Shown: positions 23,619 to 31,821 of the stretch, piece by piece
How the letters are laid out: the number at the start of each line of letters is the position of its first letter
Position numbering within the stretch: position 1 is the stretch's first letter
Notes under the pieces: generated by a model
The model's database searches: none
The model's input: the letters and a program-made list of their open reading frames with translations, nothing else
What the model was told of the DNA's origin: nothing
From: an uncultured Acetatifactor sp.
GTDB taxonomy: Bacteria; Bacillota; Clostridia; Lachnospirales; Lachnospiraceae
NCBI GenBank assembly: GCA_910585805.1
Contig: CAJUFB010000024.1
Location: 16,547-51,855 of the forward strand
Direction of reading: 5' to 3'
Length of the DNA: 35,309 bases
Translations under genes and position numbers: made by a program

Positions 23619-24878
23619 TCATTGCTTCAGATAGTTCCAGGGGAAGACATAGGATCCGTTCAGGCGCACGCTGAAGTGAAGATGGTTGCCGGTGGAGCGT
23701 CCTGTGCTGCCCACAGCGGCAATGGTTTCCCCCTTCACTGCCATATCACCCTTCTGCACATATAATGCCGATGCATGCATGTAAATTGTGTACAATCCGT
23801 CCCCATGATTTATCATAACATAATTCCCCATGGTAGCGCTATAGGAAGCTGCTACCACTTCTCCGTCATAAGCCGCGTAAATGGCAGTTCCTTTCGGAGC
23901 GGCGAAATCCACACCGTTGTGAAACTGCTCTACTCCCAGAGTAGGATGTATCCTGTTTCCATAATCATCGGAAACCCGGGTGTAAGTGGCCAGCGGAAAC
24001 TTGAACATACCGCCGTCATAAGTGATCACCTTGCGGTTCTCCTCAAGCAGCTTCTTTTTCTCCTCCGCCACAGCGGCTTCCAGAAGCTTGATCTCCGCCT
24101 CCTGCGCCCTGATTTCCTCTTCAAATTCGCTGATAGCCTTTTCTTTATTGCTGATATCTGTCTCATAGCTGATGATGTCGTTCTTTTTCTGCTCGATCAG
24201 CTCTTCCAGATTCCTTTGTTCCGCCTCTACAGATTCCTTTGCCTCATCCAGGATCTCTTTTTCCAGCTCCAGTTCATCCCTGCACAGCTGGACATATTCC
24301 CTGGCTGCCATATAGTCCTGCCACATCTGCCTGTCGTAGGCAGCCATCTTTTCCACATAATCCATCTTATTCAGAAAACTTCCAAAGCTCTCAGATTTCA
24401 GCATCATATCCAGAAGGCTCGGAGTTCCTGTTTCATATACCAGCCTGACATGCACCCCCATGGAAACCCGCTGGGCTTCCTCCTTTTCCCGGGCTGCCTC
24501 CAGCTCTGCTTCCGTCACATGGATTTCATCCTCCTTGACTTCAATCTCACGTTTCAGCCCGGCAATCCTCTGCTCAATCTCTTTCAGGCTGCTGTCCAGC
24601 GTCTCCACATAGTTCTTCAGGTTCTCTTTCTGCGCTTCCAGCTTCTTTTTAATCTCCTGTAAATTGCTCAGACCGTCCTTCAGGCTCTCCTTCTCCTCTT
24701 TTTTCTGAGAAATCTGTTCCTCCTTTTCCTTGATACTGTCAGAAGTCACGGAGGAGGAAGCCGCGGACACAGTCACGCTTCCCGCCCCCTGACACAATAC
24801 AAGCGCAAGAATAAGATACCAGAGACCAAAAATCCGGACAATATAAAATCTGTCATCACCATTGAATAATCTTTTCAT
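23619..24878 (-). CDS. Murein hydrolase activator/peptidase, M23 family with coiled coils (EnvC-like)
   Basis: The 419-residue product has a signal peptide or anchor (about 1-40), two long coiled-coil stretches (about 48-125 and 195-285) and a C-terminal LytM/M23 domain (about 300-415). The zinc-site residues appear intact: HNGVD, and HLH in GNHLHFS, with an additional His in YMHAS. This suggests an active endopeptidase rather than a degenerate EnvC activator. The architecture matches the coiled-coil hydrolases controlled by FtsEX (PcsB/CwlO-like in role). It lies directly after ftsX with a 95-bp gap, supporting that role. CAGGAG precedes ATG 24878. Confidence 0.92.
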   Translation of the reverse strand: MKRLFNGDDRFYIVRIFGLWYLILALVLCQGAGSVTVSAASSSVTSDSIKEKEEQISQKKEEKESLKDGLSNLQEIKKKLEAQKENLKNYVETLDSSLKEIEQRIAGLKREIEVKEDEIHVTEAELEAAREKEEAQRVSMGVHVRLVYETGTPSLLDMMLKSESFGSFLNKMDYVEKMAAYDRQMWQDYMAAREYVQLCRDELELEKEILDEAKESVEAEQRNLEELIEQKKNDIISYETDISNKEKAISEFEEEIRAQEAEIKLLEAAVAEEKKKLLEENRKVITYDGGMFKFPLATYTRVSDDYGNRIHPTLGVEQFHNGVDFAAPKGTAIYAAYDGEVVAASYSATMGNYVMINHGDGLYTIYMHASALYVQKGDMAVKGETIAAVGSTGRSTGNHLHFSVRLNGSYVFPWNYLKQ

Positions 24879-24973
24879 AAACTCCTGACTTTACACACAG
24901 CTGTCCTCCGGCCATCCTTCCGCCGCTGCTGATTTCCGTGTCTGTTACATACAGATTGTTTCCGCTTTCTGAC

Positions 24974-25921
24974 TTATACATGCAAATGCTTCCTGACCGT
25001 GGTGATGCTTCCCAGAAAACCGATCCCCACACCTACTGCAAGAGACAGCGGCATCAGCACCTCAAACACCTTATCCACCGGAAGGAAATCCAGGAAAGTA
25101 CTCAGTATGGAAAATCTCTCCGCTATATAAGTCAATGCATAATTATATATATTGTAAAGCAGTCCAAGAGGCACTGCCGCCCCCGCCAGACCGATCAGCA
25201 TGCCTTCCAGCACAAAGGGCGACCTGACAAAAAAGTCCGTGGCGCCGATATACTTCATGATATTGATCTCCTCCGCACGGACAGAGATCCCGATGGCAAC
25301 CGTATTACTGATCAGGAAAATACTCACCGCAAGCAGTATGATAATAATCCCCATGGATACATAGGCGATCAGGAGATTTGCGCCGCTTAAGGTATCCGCC
25401 GTCAGTGCGGAATGATTCACCTTCCGCACCTCCGGTATGGATTCCAGCCAGGTGACCAAAGCGCTCTGCATGGACACGTCGTTCAGAAAGATTTCATAGC
25501 TGTGATCCCCCCTAAAGGGATTGTCCAGATATCCGCCTGAATAAACATCAAAATTTTCCCCGAAATAATCTCTCGAAAAGTCCTCCCATGCCTCCTCGTC
25601 CGAAGTAAAGCGCACCTCTGACACCTCCGGCCGGTTAGCTATCATCTGGCCGATCTCTGCGATCCGTTCATCTGTGGGAATCATCCCCTCCTCATGGCTT
25701 TCACAAAAAGGATCATTCTCCGTATGAAAAAATACGGTTACGGAGACCCCCTCTTCCGCCTTCATCACGATGCTCTGAAAATTCATCACCACCGCATAAA
25801 ATAATCCAAACAGAAACAGGCAGGCGGAAATAGTTGCCACCGATGCCAGGGAATACCATTTATTGCGAAATATATTGACGAACCCCTGGCGGATGGTATA
25901 AAACAATGTGCTAATCTTCAT
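24974..25921 (-). CDS. ftsX: Cell division ABC-type protein FtsX
   Basis: About 315 residues, with the classic layout: one N-terminal membrane segment after IRQGFVNIFRNKWYSLAS, a large extracellular loop (about 45-165) and three further helices (about 170-310). The segment RAEEINIMKYIGATDFFVRSPF is a well-kept FtsX signature. With FtsE it passes ATP-driven signals to an external peptidoglycan hydrolase, here most likely the neighbouring M23 protein. ATG 25921 is chosen because GGGAGG is upstream; a longer frame starts at 25945. It overlaps the ftsE end by 11 bp. Confidence 0.94.
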   Translation of the reverse strand: MKISTLFYTIRQGFVNIFRNKWYSLASVATISACLFLFGLFYAVVMNFQSIVMKAEEGVSVTVFFHTENDPFCESHEEGMIPTDERIAEIGQMIANRPEVSEVRFTSDEEAWEDFSRDYFGENFDVYSGGYLDNPFRGDHSYEIFLNDVSMQSALVTWLESIPEVRKVNHSALTADTLSGANLLIAYVSMGIIIILLAVSIFLISNTVAIGISVRAEEINIMKYIGATDFFVRSPFVLEGMLIGLAGAAVPLGLLYNIYNYALTYIAERFSILSTFLDFLPVDKVFEVLMPLSLAVGVGIGFLGSITTVRKHLHV

Positions 25922-26654
25922 CGATATATTCGCCTCCCTCTTCATCGCTGATGATGATGCCCCTTTTCATGGTCACCACACGCTTGTGCATGGCGTTGAC
26001 GATCTCCCTGTTGTGGGTAACCACCAGAACCGTGGTGCCGCTCTGATTGATCTCTTCCAGAAGCATCATGATCTCCCATGAGTTCTTCGGATCCAGATTC
26101 CCTGTGGGCTCATCTGCCAGCAGAATGGCCGGCTTATTCACCAGAGCCCTGGCCAGCGCCACTCTCTGCTGCTCGCCTCCTGACAGCTGGTTTGTCTTCG
26201 CCTTATATTTCCCGGCCAACCCCACAGTCGCCAGGATCGTAGGCACATTTCTCCTGATCTCATTGGCCGGAGTCTCAATGATCCGCTGGGCAAAAGCAAC
26301 ATTCTCATACACATTCCTGTCATTCAGCAGACGGAAATCCTGAAATACCACCCCCAGATTACGGCGGAATTTCGGGATCTGCCTGTGCTTCAGCTTTGCC
26401 AGGTCACTGCCCATTACATACACGATGCCGTCGGAAGCCGTAAGCTCCCGCAGCAGGAGCCTGATCAAAGTGGATTTACCGGAACCGCTGTCTCCTACAA
26501 TAAATACAAATTCTCCCTTTCCTATCTTTAAAGTAATCCCATTGAGCGCCGGGTTCCCTTTTGAGTAGACCTTCGTGACATTATCCAGAAAGATAACGCC
26601 GTTTTCTTCTATAAACTGTTCCCGTTTTCTCCACGACAGCTCCCGCTTGGTCAT
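25911..26654 (-). CDS. ftsE: Cell division ATP-binding protein FtsE
   Basis: The 247-residue ATPase has Walker A GDSGSGKST (about 54-62), Q-loop VVFQDFRLL, signature LSGGEQQRVALARAL, Walker B ILLADEPTGNLD and the switch His in VVTHN. The LADEPTGNLDP wording is typical of FtsE/LolD-type ATPases. The ATG at 26654 is supported by GGAGG six bases upstream. This leaves an N-terminal extension of about 20 residues compared with canonical FtsE, which begins near the IFLDNVTKVY stretch. It partners FtsX, with overlapping genes. Confidence 0.94.
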   Translation of the reverse strand: MTKRELSWRKREQFIEENGVIFLDNVTKVYSKGNPALNGITLKIGKGEFVFIVGDSGSGKSTLIRLLLRELTASDGIVYVMGSDLAKLKHRQIPKFRRNLGVVFQDFRLLNDRNVYENVAFAQRIIETPANEIRRNVPTILATVGLAGKYKAKTNQLSGGEQQRVALARALVNKPAILLADEPTGNLDPKNSWEIMMLLEEINQSGTTVLVVTHNREIVNAMHKRVVTMKRGIIISDEEGGEYIDED

Positions 26655-26712
26655 CGTTTTCCTCCATCTCAGCACAGCCGTTTCCGGCCCGCGAACTGCC
26701 GGGAAGCTGCTG

Positions 26713-27798
26713 TCAATACTCTACATTCTCCATATATTTCATGTATTTCACTACCATAAGCGCGATCTTAAACGTGATCGCGTCTTCAAATACACGCAGA
26801 TCCAGTCCGGTGCTCTTCTGCAGCTTATCCAGACGATAAACCAGCGTATTTCTGTGAATAAACAGCTGCCTGGAAGTCTCGGACACATTCAGGCTGTTCT
26901 CAAAAAACTTGTATATCGTCCCCAGGGTCTCCTCGTCAAATTCATCCGGGCTCTTGCCGCCGAAGATCTCACGGATAAACATTTTGCACAGAGGAATGGG
27001 CAGCTGATAGATCAGACGGCCGATGCCCAGTTCACTGTAAGCGATGATCTCCCTGTCCTGAAAAAAGATCTTCCCCACATCCAAAGCCATCTTGGCTTCT
27101 TTATAGGAGCGGCTGACTTCCTTGATCTCCTGGATCACGGAGCCGTAAGCTATATGCGTATCCCTGACGCCCTCCTTCTTCAGATAGTTCCAGAGCTGTC
27201 TGGCTGCCTTCTCCATCTCCTTCATGGCATCTCCGTCGGACAATTCCTTGACGATGATCACGTTATTTTCGTCCACTTCCGTGACAAAGTCCTTGCTGCT
27301 GCCATTAAAATATGTCCTGACCATATCCAGCACATTGCTGTCCCGTCCGCCGGCGGACTCCGCGATCAGAACCGCCCTCGGCATATCCGTCTGAATATGC
27401 AGCCGCTTGGAACGGCTGTAGATATCCACCAGAAGCAGATTATCCAAAAGCAGGTTCTTGATGAAATTATCCTTATCCAGGCGTTCCCTGTAAGCCACCA
27501 GAAGATTCTGTATCTGGAACGCCGCAATCTTGCCGATGGTATACACATCCTCGCCTGCGGCGCCGGCCACAAGCACATACGCCAACTGCTGATCGTCAAA
27601 TACCTTAAAAAACTGATACCCCTGTATCTCCTGGGAATCCGCCGGCGAAGCCGCAAATTCCGCAACCGTTCCGCCGATGCTGTTCATGTCAGTGGTGGAA
27701 GCAACTTCCTTTCCGTCCACGTCCATAACACAAAATTCGACGCGTGCAATATTTTTCAGCCCGTCAATCGTGTTCTGTAAAATCTGATTTGATATCAT
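26713..27798 (-). CDS. PucR/CdaR-type transcriptional regulator
   Basis: The 361-residue protein has an N-terminal sensory region (about 1-130, with VEFCVMDVDGKEVAST), a middle GGDEF-like/CdaR domain (ESAGGRDSNVLDMVRTYFNG onward) and a C-terminal helix-turn-helix. The last includes NVSETSRQLFIHRNTLVYRLDKLQ, the hallmark of the PucR/CdaR family. Members respond to small metabolites, for example sugar diacids in E. coli CdaR. Here it heads an operon of division and cell wall genes rather than a catabolic one. AAAGGAG lies eight bases ahead of ATG 27798; a GTG three codons earlier would overlap that site. The gap to ftsE is 58 bp. A palindrome overlapping its promoter may be its own binding site. 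Confidence 0.88.
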   Translation of the reverse strand: MISNQILQNTIDGLKNIARVEFCVMDVDGKEVASTTDMNSIGGTVAEFAASPADSQEIQGYQFFKVFDDQQLAYVLVAGAAGEDVYTIGKIAAFQIQNLLVAYRERLDKDNFIKNLLLDNLLLVDIYSRSKRLHIQTDMPRAVLIAESAGGRDSNVLDMVRTYFNGSSKDFVTEVDENNVIIVKELSDGDAMKEMEKAARQLWNYLKKEGVRDTHIAYGSVIQEIKEVSRSYKEAKMALDVGKIFFQDREIIAYSELGIGRLIYQLPIPLCKMFIREIFGGKSPDEFDEETLGTIYKFFENSLNVSETSRQLFIHRNTLVYRLDKLQKSTGLDLRVFEDAITFKIALMVVKYMKYMENVEY

Positions 27799-27902
27799 AT
27801 ACCCCACTCCTTTTGCTGTTACAGGAACCGCTCCCGAAATCCTGTAATCGGATGATCAGCGGTACAAAGACCGCAACCTCTGCTGTCGTATTGTGGATAA
27901 CT

Positions 27903-27932
27903 ATAGTACCGATTTTATTCCTGTACTTACAA
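27903..27932 (-). promoter_or_regulatory. Predicted promoter of the regulator-ftsEX operon
   Basis: Minus strand TTGTAA (27927-27932), 18-bp spacer, TACTAT (27903-27908), about 105 bp ahead of the regulator start. Confidence 0.45.
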
Positions 27933-27940
27933 ATGTACAG
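27921..27940. promoter_or_regulatory. Palindromic operator candidate over the -35 box
   Basis: CTGTAC-8 nt-GTACAG is a perfect 6+6 dyad covering the predicted -35 hexamer. The position fits repression by a dimeric regulator, possibly the PucR-type product itself. Confidence 0.4.
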
Positions 27941-27982
27941 AAAATATGCAAAAAAAGCAATAGGAATTTATGATTTTTCACA

Positions 27983-28020
27983 AAAAGACTACCTGAACCA
28001 TTACTGTCAGGCAGTCTTTT
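27983..28020 (-). terminator. Rho-independent terminator of the YjfB-like gene
   Basis: AAAAGACTACCTGA and TCAGGCAGTCTTTT form a 14-bp stem with one mismatch and a 10-nt loop. Runs of T/A on both sides make it strong in either direction. It lies about 85 bp past the stop at 28107. Confidence 0.85.
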
Positions 28021-28106
28021 CTTCAAATTTGCTGTGCTTCATTCACAAAAACGCCTCTCGACATGGGAACATTTAAAGAATAAAATTTTCAGCCATAACC
28101 GCCTTT

Positions 28107-28295
28107 TCAGATGCGTATGTCAATACTTGCCCCCACATTCGGATTCACACTCAGCTCCATGGCTGAATCCATAATCTGCACGAGACCTTCGCCCAACGCC
28201 TCATTGGCGTCCATGGCCCTGCTCAGAACAGCCGTCCCGATCTGTGACATGTCAGAAATATGTGACAATGCCATTGATACACTTGCAATATCCAT
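28107..28295 (-). CDS. YjfB-family putative motility-associated small protein
   Basis: The 62-residue product MDIASVSMALSHISD...SVNPNVGASIDIRI matches the YjfB family pattern: N-terminal MDIAS.SMA, a middle helical region with a GEGLVQIMDSAMELSV segment, and the C-terminal NPN.G..IDIR. The family is often annotated as putative motility protein and appears in flagellated Firmicutes, but its biochemical role is unknown. No flagellar gene is near. GGAGG lies seven bases ahead of ATG 28295; the longer frame to 28340 is not needed. It appears to be a single-gene unit. Confidence 0.85.
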   Translation of the reverse strand: MDIASVSMALSHISDMSQIGTAVLSRAMDANEALGEGLVQIMDSAMELSVNPNVGASIDIRI

Positions 28296-28351
28296 AACGT
28301 TACCTCCAAAATCCAATGTTCTGCCGCCGTGCAAACGCAATTCTTATACTG

Positions 28352-28411
28352 CAGGCCGCCAGGATTTACAGTGATGCCTCCGGGAAAATACCTGGCTGGC
28401 GGTCTGCGGTC
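28352..28411. repeat. Imperfect inverted repeat upstream of the YjfB-like gene
   Basis: CAGGCCGCCAG (28352-28362) and CTGGCGGTCTG (28401-28411) pair over 11 bp with one wobble-type mismatch, around a 38-nt spacer. It lies between CvfB and the YjfB-like gene and may end the CvfB transcript or lie in the next leader. Confidence 0.4.
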
Positions 28412-28548
28412 GGGTTTCACTGCAAATTTAACAGGTGGGCAGTATACATTGCATCTGCCTGCTGTTTTATTTTATCATAACCAGGTATAGTTTACCAGTG
28501 GTTCACACAATTTTCATTTTTATTAATATTTTCATTTTCTAAATGTTT

Positions 28549-29388
28549 TCATGATCTCTTCTGTATGCTGTATTCCCTGATCTCGATCTTCCGCTCTTTC
28601 AGCAACCTGCCTACCGCGCGTTTGAATTCATTCTTGCTCATGCCGGTCTCCTGCTGAATGCGCTCCGGCGACGCCTTATCGGTAAAAGGAAGGAAACCGC
28701 CCTTCTCTTCCATCAGCGACAGGATCAACTCCGCGTCCTTGTCCATCTGCAGGTACGCCTTATCCCGAATGCTGAGCGTCAGCTTGCCATCCTCACGCAC
28801 CTGTATGACCCGGGCCGTCACATTCTTTCCCAGCTCCACCTCCCCGTAAAGTTCCTTTCTGGGGATCAGGGCCGAATACAGATTGTCCACCGCCACAAAA
28901 GCGCCAAAATTTTCGCTCATCTCGTAGACACGCCCCGTAACCTTATCTTCCCGGCTGTAAGGACTGTCTGTCCTTAAATTATCATAGACATTCATGGTGG
29001 CGCAGAGTCTGTCGCTCTTGTCGATATAAAGGGATACCAGAACCCTGTCTCCCTGCTCTACCTTTCCCCGCTGCTGTTTAAAGGGAAGCAGCAGATCCTT
29101 CTCCAGCCCCCAGTCCAGAAAAGCGCCTATCCTGCCCAGCTGCGCCACGGTAAGCTCCGCCACCTGGCCCAGCTGCAGCTTCGGCTCCCGGACTGTGGCG
29201 ATCATCCTGTCCCTGGAATCCCTGTAAATAAATACCAAAACGGTATCCCCCAGCTTCGCCCCCTCCGGCACCTGTCTCTTTGGCAGGAGCACCCGCTCAT
29301 CGGCTTCCTCCCGTGAAACCGCCAGATATATGCCAAACTCCACTTCCTTTACTATCACCATTTCCTGTTTTTCGCCCAAACGAATCAT
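28549..29388 (-). CDS. cvfB: CvfB-family S1-domain RNA-binding protein
   Basis: The 279-residue protein contains tandem S1/OB-type modules: an N-terminal IRLGEKQEMVIVKEVEFGIYL, a second RIGAFLDWGLEKDLLLPFKQQ, a third VYEMSENFGAFVAVDNLYSALIP, and a C-terminal winged-helix-like region (ETGMSKNEFKRAVGRLLKERKIEI). This arrangement is that of CvfB (YitL), an RNA-binding protein that affects virulence-factor expression in Staphylococcus. Its task here is unknown. ATG 29388 has GGAG seven bases upstream; a longer frame to 29406 is unlikely. The 29389-29578 gap carries a short direct repeat (29490-29524) but no clear promoter. Confidence 0.9.
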   Translation of the reverse strand: MIRLGEKQEMVIVKEVEFGIYLAVSREEADERVLLPKRQVPEGAKLGDTVLVFIYRDSRDRMIATVREPKLQLGQVAELTVAQLGRIGAFLDWGLEKDLLLPFKQQRGKVEQGDRVLVSLYIDKSDRLCATMNVYDNLRTDSPYSREDKVTGRVYEMSENFGAFVAVDNLYSALIPRKELYGEVELGKNVTARVIQVREDGKLTLSIRDKAYLQMDKDAELILSLMEEKGGFLPFTDKASPERIQQETGMSKNEFKRAVGRLLKERKIEIREYSIQKRS

Positions 29389-29489
29389 ATGTTTTCTCCA
29401 TTTCAATCCTGCTTTCTCTCTGCACTGCGGATGCTTCGTTCAATCCTCCCCGGCGTACCCGCAGTTCTCCCGGCATGCAGGATTTTATC

Positions 29490-29524
29490 ATCTCATTCTG
29501 TAAGATCACATCTCACGCCAGATC
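29490..29524. repeat. Short tandem direct repeat, 17-bp unit
   Basis: AGATCACATCTCACGCC is followed directly by AGATCACACCTCACGCT, two differences in 17 bases. It lies between cvfB and the thioesterase gene. Confidence 0.6.
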
Positions 29525-29578
29525 ACACCTCACGCTGCGGCATACCCTCTGACTTCACTGCGCTGTTTCTCTAAACCT

Positions 29579-30334
29579 TCACGTCCCCGGCTCCGGACAT
29601 ACCGGAACTTCCCGGGGCGCTCCCTCCGCCTTAGCTGTAAATTCAACGATCGTACACGGCTTTCCCGCTTCATCCCCCAATGTCACGACTATCCGGTTCC
29701 CTTCCTTTGCCACGGCAGGGATCAGCACATCGTCAAGAAATGCCTGTTTTTTGTATTCGGCCCGGATCTGCCTTATGGGAAAAGCATCCGGCAGATACTC
29801 CATTGCCATCTGGATAAACTGTTGGTTATTTACATGATGGTTCGTGTCCAGATGATGCTTCTTCACCACCAGCGCCTCGCCTGTCACACTGCCCGCCGGA
29901 ATGACGATCTTACGGGGCGCATATTCCATTTCCAGCTTTTCCTCCAGTCGATATCCATCCACCATTTTCTCCGGGATCATGCTGGGTTTACCTGTGTCTG
30001 TATTCAGCAGGCTCCAGAGGGTATTTGCCTTCGCGATATAATTTCCCGCTTCATCCAGCATGGCAAAATTGCGATAGCCCAGAAATCCTTTCATATCGTA
30101 GGGAAGCGTACCCACTGTCACCCGCTCGCACAGCCTGGGATATCGTTCCACCACGATCTGCCAGGAAGACAGTACCCACACCAGATGCTCCTTCTTCAGA
30201 CATTCCACCCCCAGCCCCAGATCTTCCGACTGAAAAGTGGAGCAATCCTGAAAATAATTGATAAGGGAAGCCATGGTAAGCTCCCCATCACTGTCCGTCT
30301 CGCTGTATCTGATCCTGCTCTCAAAGGTATACAT
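29579..30334 (-). CDS. Acyl-ACP thioesterase (FatA/FatB-like, double hotdog)
   Basis: The 251-residue enzyme opens with a hotdog pattern, RIRYSETDSDGELTMASLINYFQDCS. It contains WVLSSWQIVVERYP and, in the second hotdog, LDTNHHVNNQQFIQMA, which holds the Asn/His residues used for catalysis in the acyl-ACP thioesterase family. It hydrolyses acyl-ACP to free fatty acid in the cytoplasm and so sets chain length or removes excess acyl-ACP. GAAGGA lies ahead of ATG 30334. It follows the CPBP protease gene by 22 bp, so both are likely co-transcribed. Confidence 0.92.
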   Translation of the reverse strand: MYTFESRIRYSETDSDGELTMASLINYFQDCSTFQSEDLGLGVECLKKEHLVWVLSSWQIVVERYPRLCERVTVGTLPYDMKGFLGYRNFAMLDEAGNYIAKANTLWSLLNTDTGKPSMIPEKMVDGYRLEEKLEMEYAPRKIVIPAGSVTGEALVVKKHHLDTNHHVNNQQFIQMAMEYLPDAFPIRQIRAEYKKQAFLDDVLIPAVAKEGNRIVVTLGDEAGKPCTIVEFTAKAEGAPREVPVCPEPGT

Positions 30335-30356
30335 ATCAAATTCCTTCTTCCTGACC

Positions 30357-31427
30357 TTACATAAATAACTGCACTATGATCATAACGATCCAGAAAATAC
30401 TGTAGATCCCCATGCCCACATTGCCTATCATGGTGCGGAAGCGCTTCCCCTTCGGGATCACCACGCTGCCCCTCTCCAGCACAAATCTCCGCTTCACCAG
30501 ATTCACGATCAGCAGCACACCGCCTGCGATCATCATCCCAAAAACAAAAAGCAAAAACACTGTGTATGCCATAATACCTGCCAGATTCGCCTGAACATAC
30601 TCCATCAGGGAAGCCATATCCCCGCTTGTCGCAGCCTGCATATATGCATCCATATCAAGCATCTTTATCAGCCCTGAAGAGACGAATCCGCCCACGAAAT
30701 TGATCATCATATGAAGCGCAATGGTAATCTTGATATTGCCGGTCTTTACATACAGGAATGCCAGGAACATTCCCAACGTAAAAGCGTACACAAACTGATT
30801 CAGATTTCCATGGAAAATCCCGAACATAAACCCGGACATGACCACCGCGGCTCCCTGCCCATAACGGACGGTTCTGTCCACGATCAGCTTACGGAAAACA
30901 AATTCTTCTATCACCGGCGCGCAGATGACCATATAGAGCATAATCGTCCACATACTGGCGGACTGGGTCGCGTTCAGAATCTGATTCTGCACCGCGCCGC
31001 CTTTCAGGACGCCGATCAGCGCTGTTATGAGATTGCCCGCAAAGTTAGTGATATATACGATCGCCAGACACATGATAGCGGCTACCGCAAAGGAACCGGG
31101 TTTTATGGAATGCCGCTCCACCGTCTCCTTCGGAACCGTCCTCACCAGCAGGATAAGCACCGGCATTCCGATCAGGTACATCGGCAGTACGGATATCATC
31201 AGAGAGATATTACCGTTTCCCATCCACTCCGGCCTCATAAGCTGAATCAGTGCCTCGACAATCAGATTTACCGCAAAGATCACGATGGTACCCAGGATAT
31301 ACATTCCGCCCAGCCTGGAAAAATGCTTCCGGGCAGCCTTTACTTCGTCAGCTTCGTTTCTTTCAGGCATTCCGGACATTCCGCCTTCCTTCCCTGTCAT
31401 TACATCATATTCGTTCATTCCGTCCAT
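30357..31427 (-). CDS. CPBP family intramembrane metalloprotease
   Basis: This 356-residue polytopic membrane protein has about eight hydrophobic segments. It carries the CPBP (CAAX protease/Abi) motifs: EEFVFRK at about 174-180, FGIFHGNLNQF with H206, and HMMINF with H239. These supply the Glu and His residues of the intramembrane active site. Substrate unknown; related proteins handle bacteriocin immunity or maturation or process prenylated or peptide substrates. No bacteriocin gene is nearby. GAGGA precedes ATG 31427. It is the first gene of a two-gene unit with the thioesterase. Confidence 0.9.
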   Translation of the reverse strand: MDGMNEYDVMTGKEGGMSGMPERNEADEVKAARKHFSRLGGMYILGTIVIFAVNLIVEALIQLMRPEWMGNGNISLMISVLPMYLIGMPVLILLVRTVPKETVERHSIKPGSFAVAAIMCLAIVYITNFAGNLITALIGVLKGGAVQNQILNATQSASMWTIMLYMVICAPVIEEFVFRKLIVDRTVRYGQGAAVVMSGFMFGIFHGNLNQFVYAFTLGMFLAFLYVKTGNIKITIALHMMINFVGGFVSSGLIKMLDMDAYMQAATSGDMASLMEYVQANLAGIMAYTVFLLFVFGMMIAGGVLLIVNLVKRRFVLERGSVVIPKGKRFRTMIGNVGMGIYSIFWIVMIIVQLFM

Positions 31428-31462
31428 GCTTTATTCCTCGCTTTGCCTTTCGAATCCTTATT

Positions 31463-31491
31463 AGTTTAGCACAAATAACGACATTTGTATA
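31463..31491 (-). promoter_or_regulatory. Candidate promoter of the CPBP-thioesterase unit
   Basis: Minus strand TATACA (31486-31491), 17-bp spacer and TAAACT (31463-31468), preceded by TGC, an extended -10. It starts about 35 bp from the CPBP ATG. Confidence 0.45.
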
Positions 31492-31583
31492 GATATTTCG
31501 CAGCAGGTTTCCTTCCTTAAAAATTACCAAAAACCAACATTTCCCTGAAAAGCCAAGTAAACATCAAGTTTTCCAGGCACTAA

Positions 31584-31616
31584 AAAACCTCCGGAGACCT
31601 TTTCTTCGGAGGTTTT
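31584..31616 (-). terminator. Rho-independent terminator of tRNA-Gln
   Basis: AAAACCTCCG and CGGAGGTTTT form a perfect 10-bp stem, with a T run at the minus-strand 3' side. It begins about 24 bp after the tRNA gene. Confidence 0.9.
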
Positions 31617-31639
31617 CCTTAGGGATATTCCCTACTTCG

Positions 31640-31711
31640 CAGGGCTACAAGGATTCGAACCTTGAAATGACGGAGTCAGAGTCCGTTGCCTTACCGTTTG
31701 GCGATAGCCCT
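31640..31711 (-). tRNA. tRNA-Gln, anticodon CTG
   Basis: On the minus strand the 7-bp acceptor stem is AGGGCTA/TAGCCCT. The D arm contains AACGGTAAGGC. The anticodon arm is ACGGA-CTCTGAC-TCCGT with anticodon CTG (plus-strand 31677-31679). The T arm is CAAGG-TTCGAAT-CCTTG. The discriminator base is G and no CCA is encoded. It decodes CAG. It is a single-gene transcription unit with a strong promoter and its own terminator. Confidence 0.95.
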
Positions 31712-31731
31712 ATGTCTTGACTACTTGACTT

Positions 31732-31760
31732 ATTATACACGAAGTATTTCCATTTTGCAA
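31732..31760 (-). promoter_or_regulatory. Strong promoter of tRNA-Gln with UP-like AT-rich sequence
   Basis: Minus strand TTGCAA (31755-31760), 17-bp spacer, perfect TATAAT (31732-31737), about 20 bp from the tRNA 5' end. Upstream (31770-31790) is an A/T tract AAAAAATT..AATTTTTT that could act as an UP element. Confidence 0.8.
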
Positions 31761-31821
31761 TACCCTAATTCAAAAAAATTCAAATTTTTTCCGCCGGCTG
31801 CTTCCCCGCCGTAAATACCCC

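Noticed and set aside
31622..31640. Encoded CCA end of the tRNA
   Set aside because: The bases after the acceptor stem read G then CGAAG on the minus strand, so CCA must be added after transcription.
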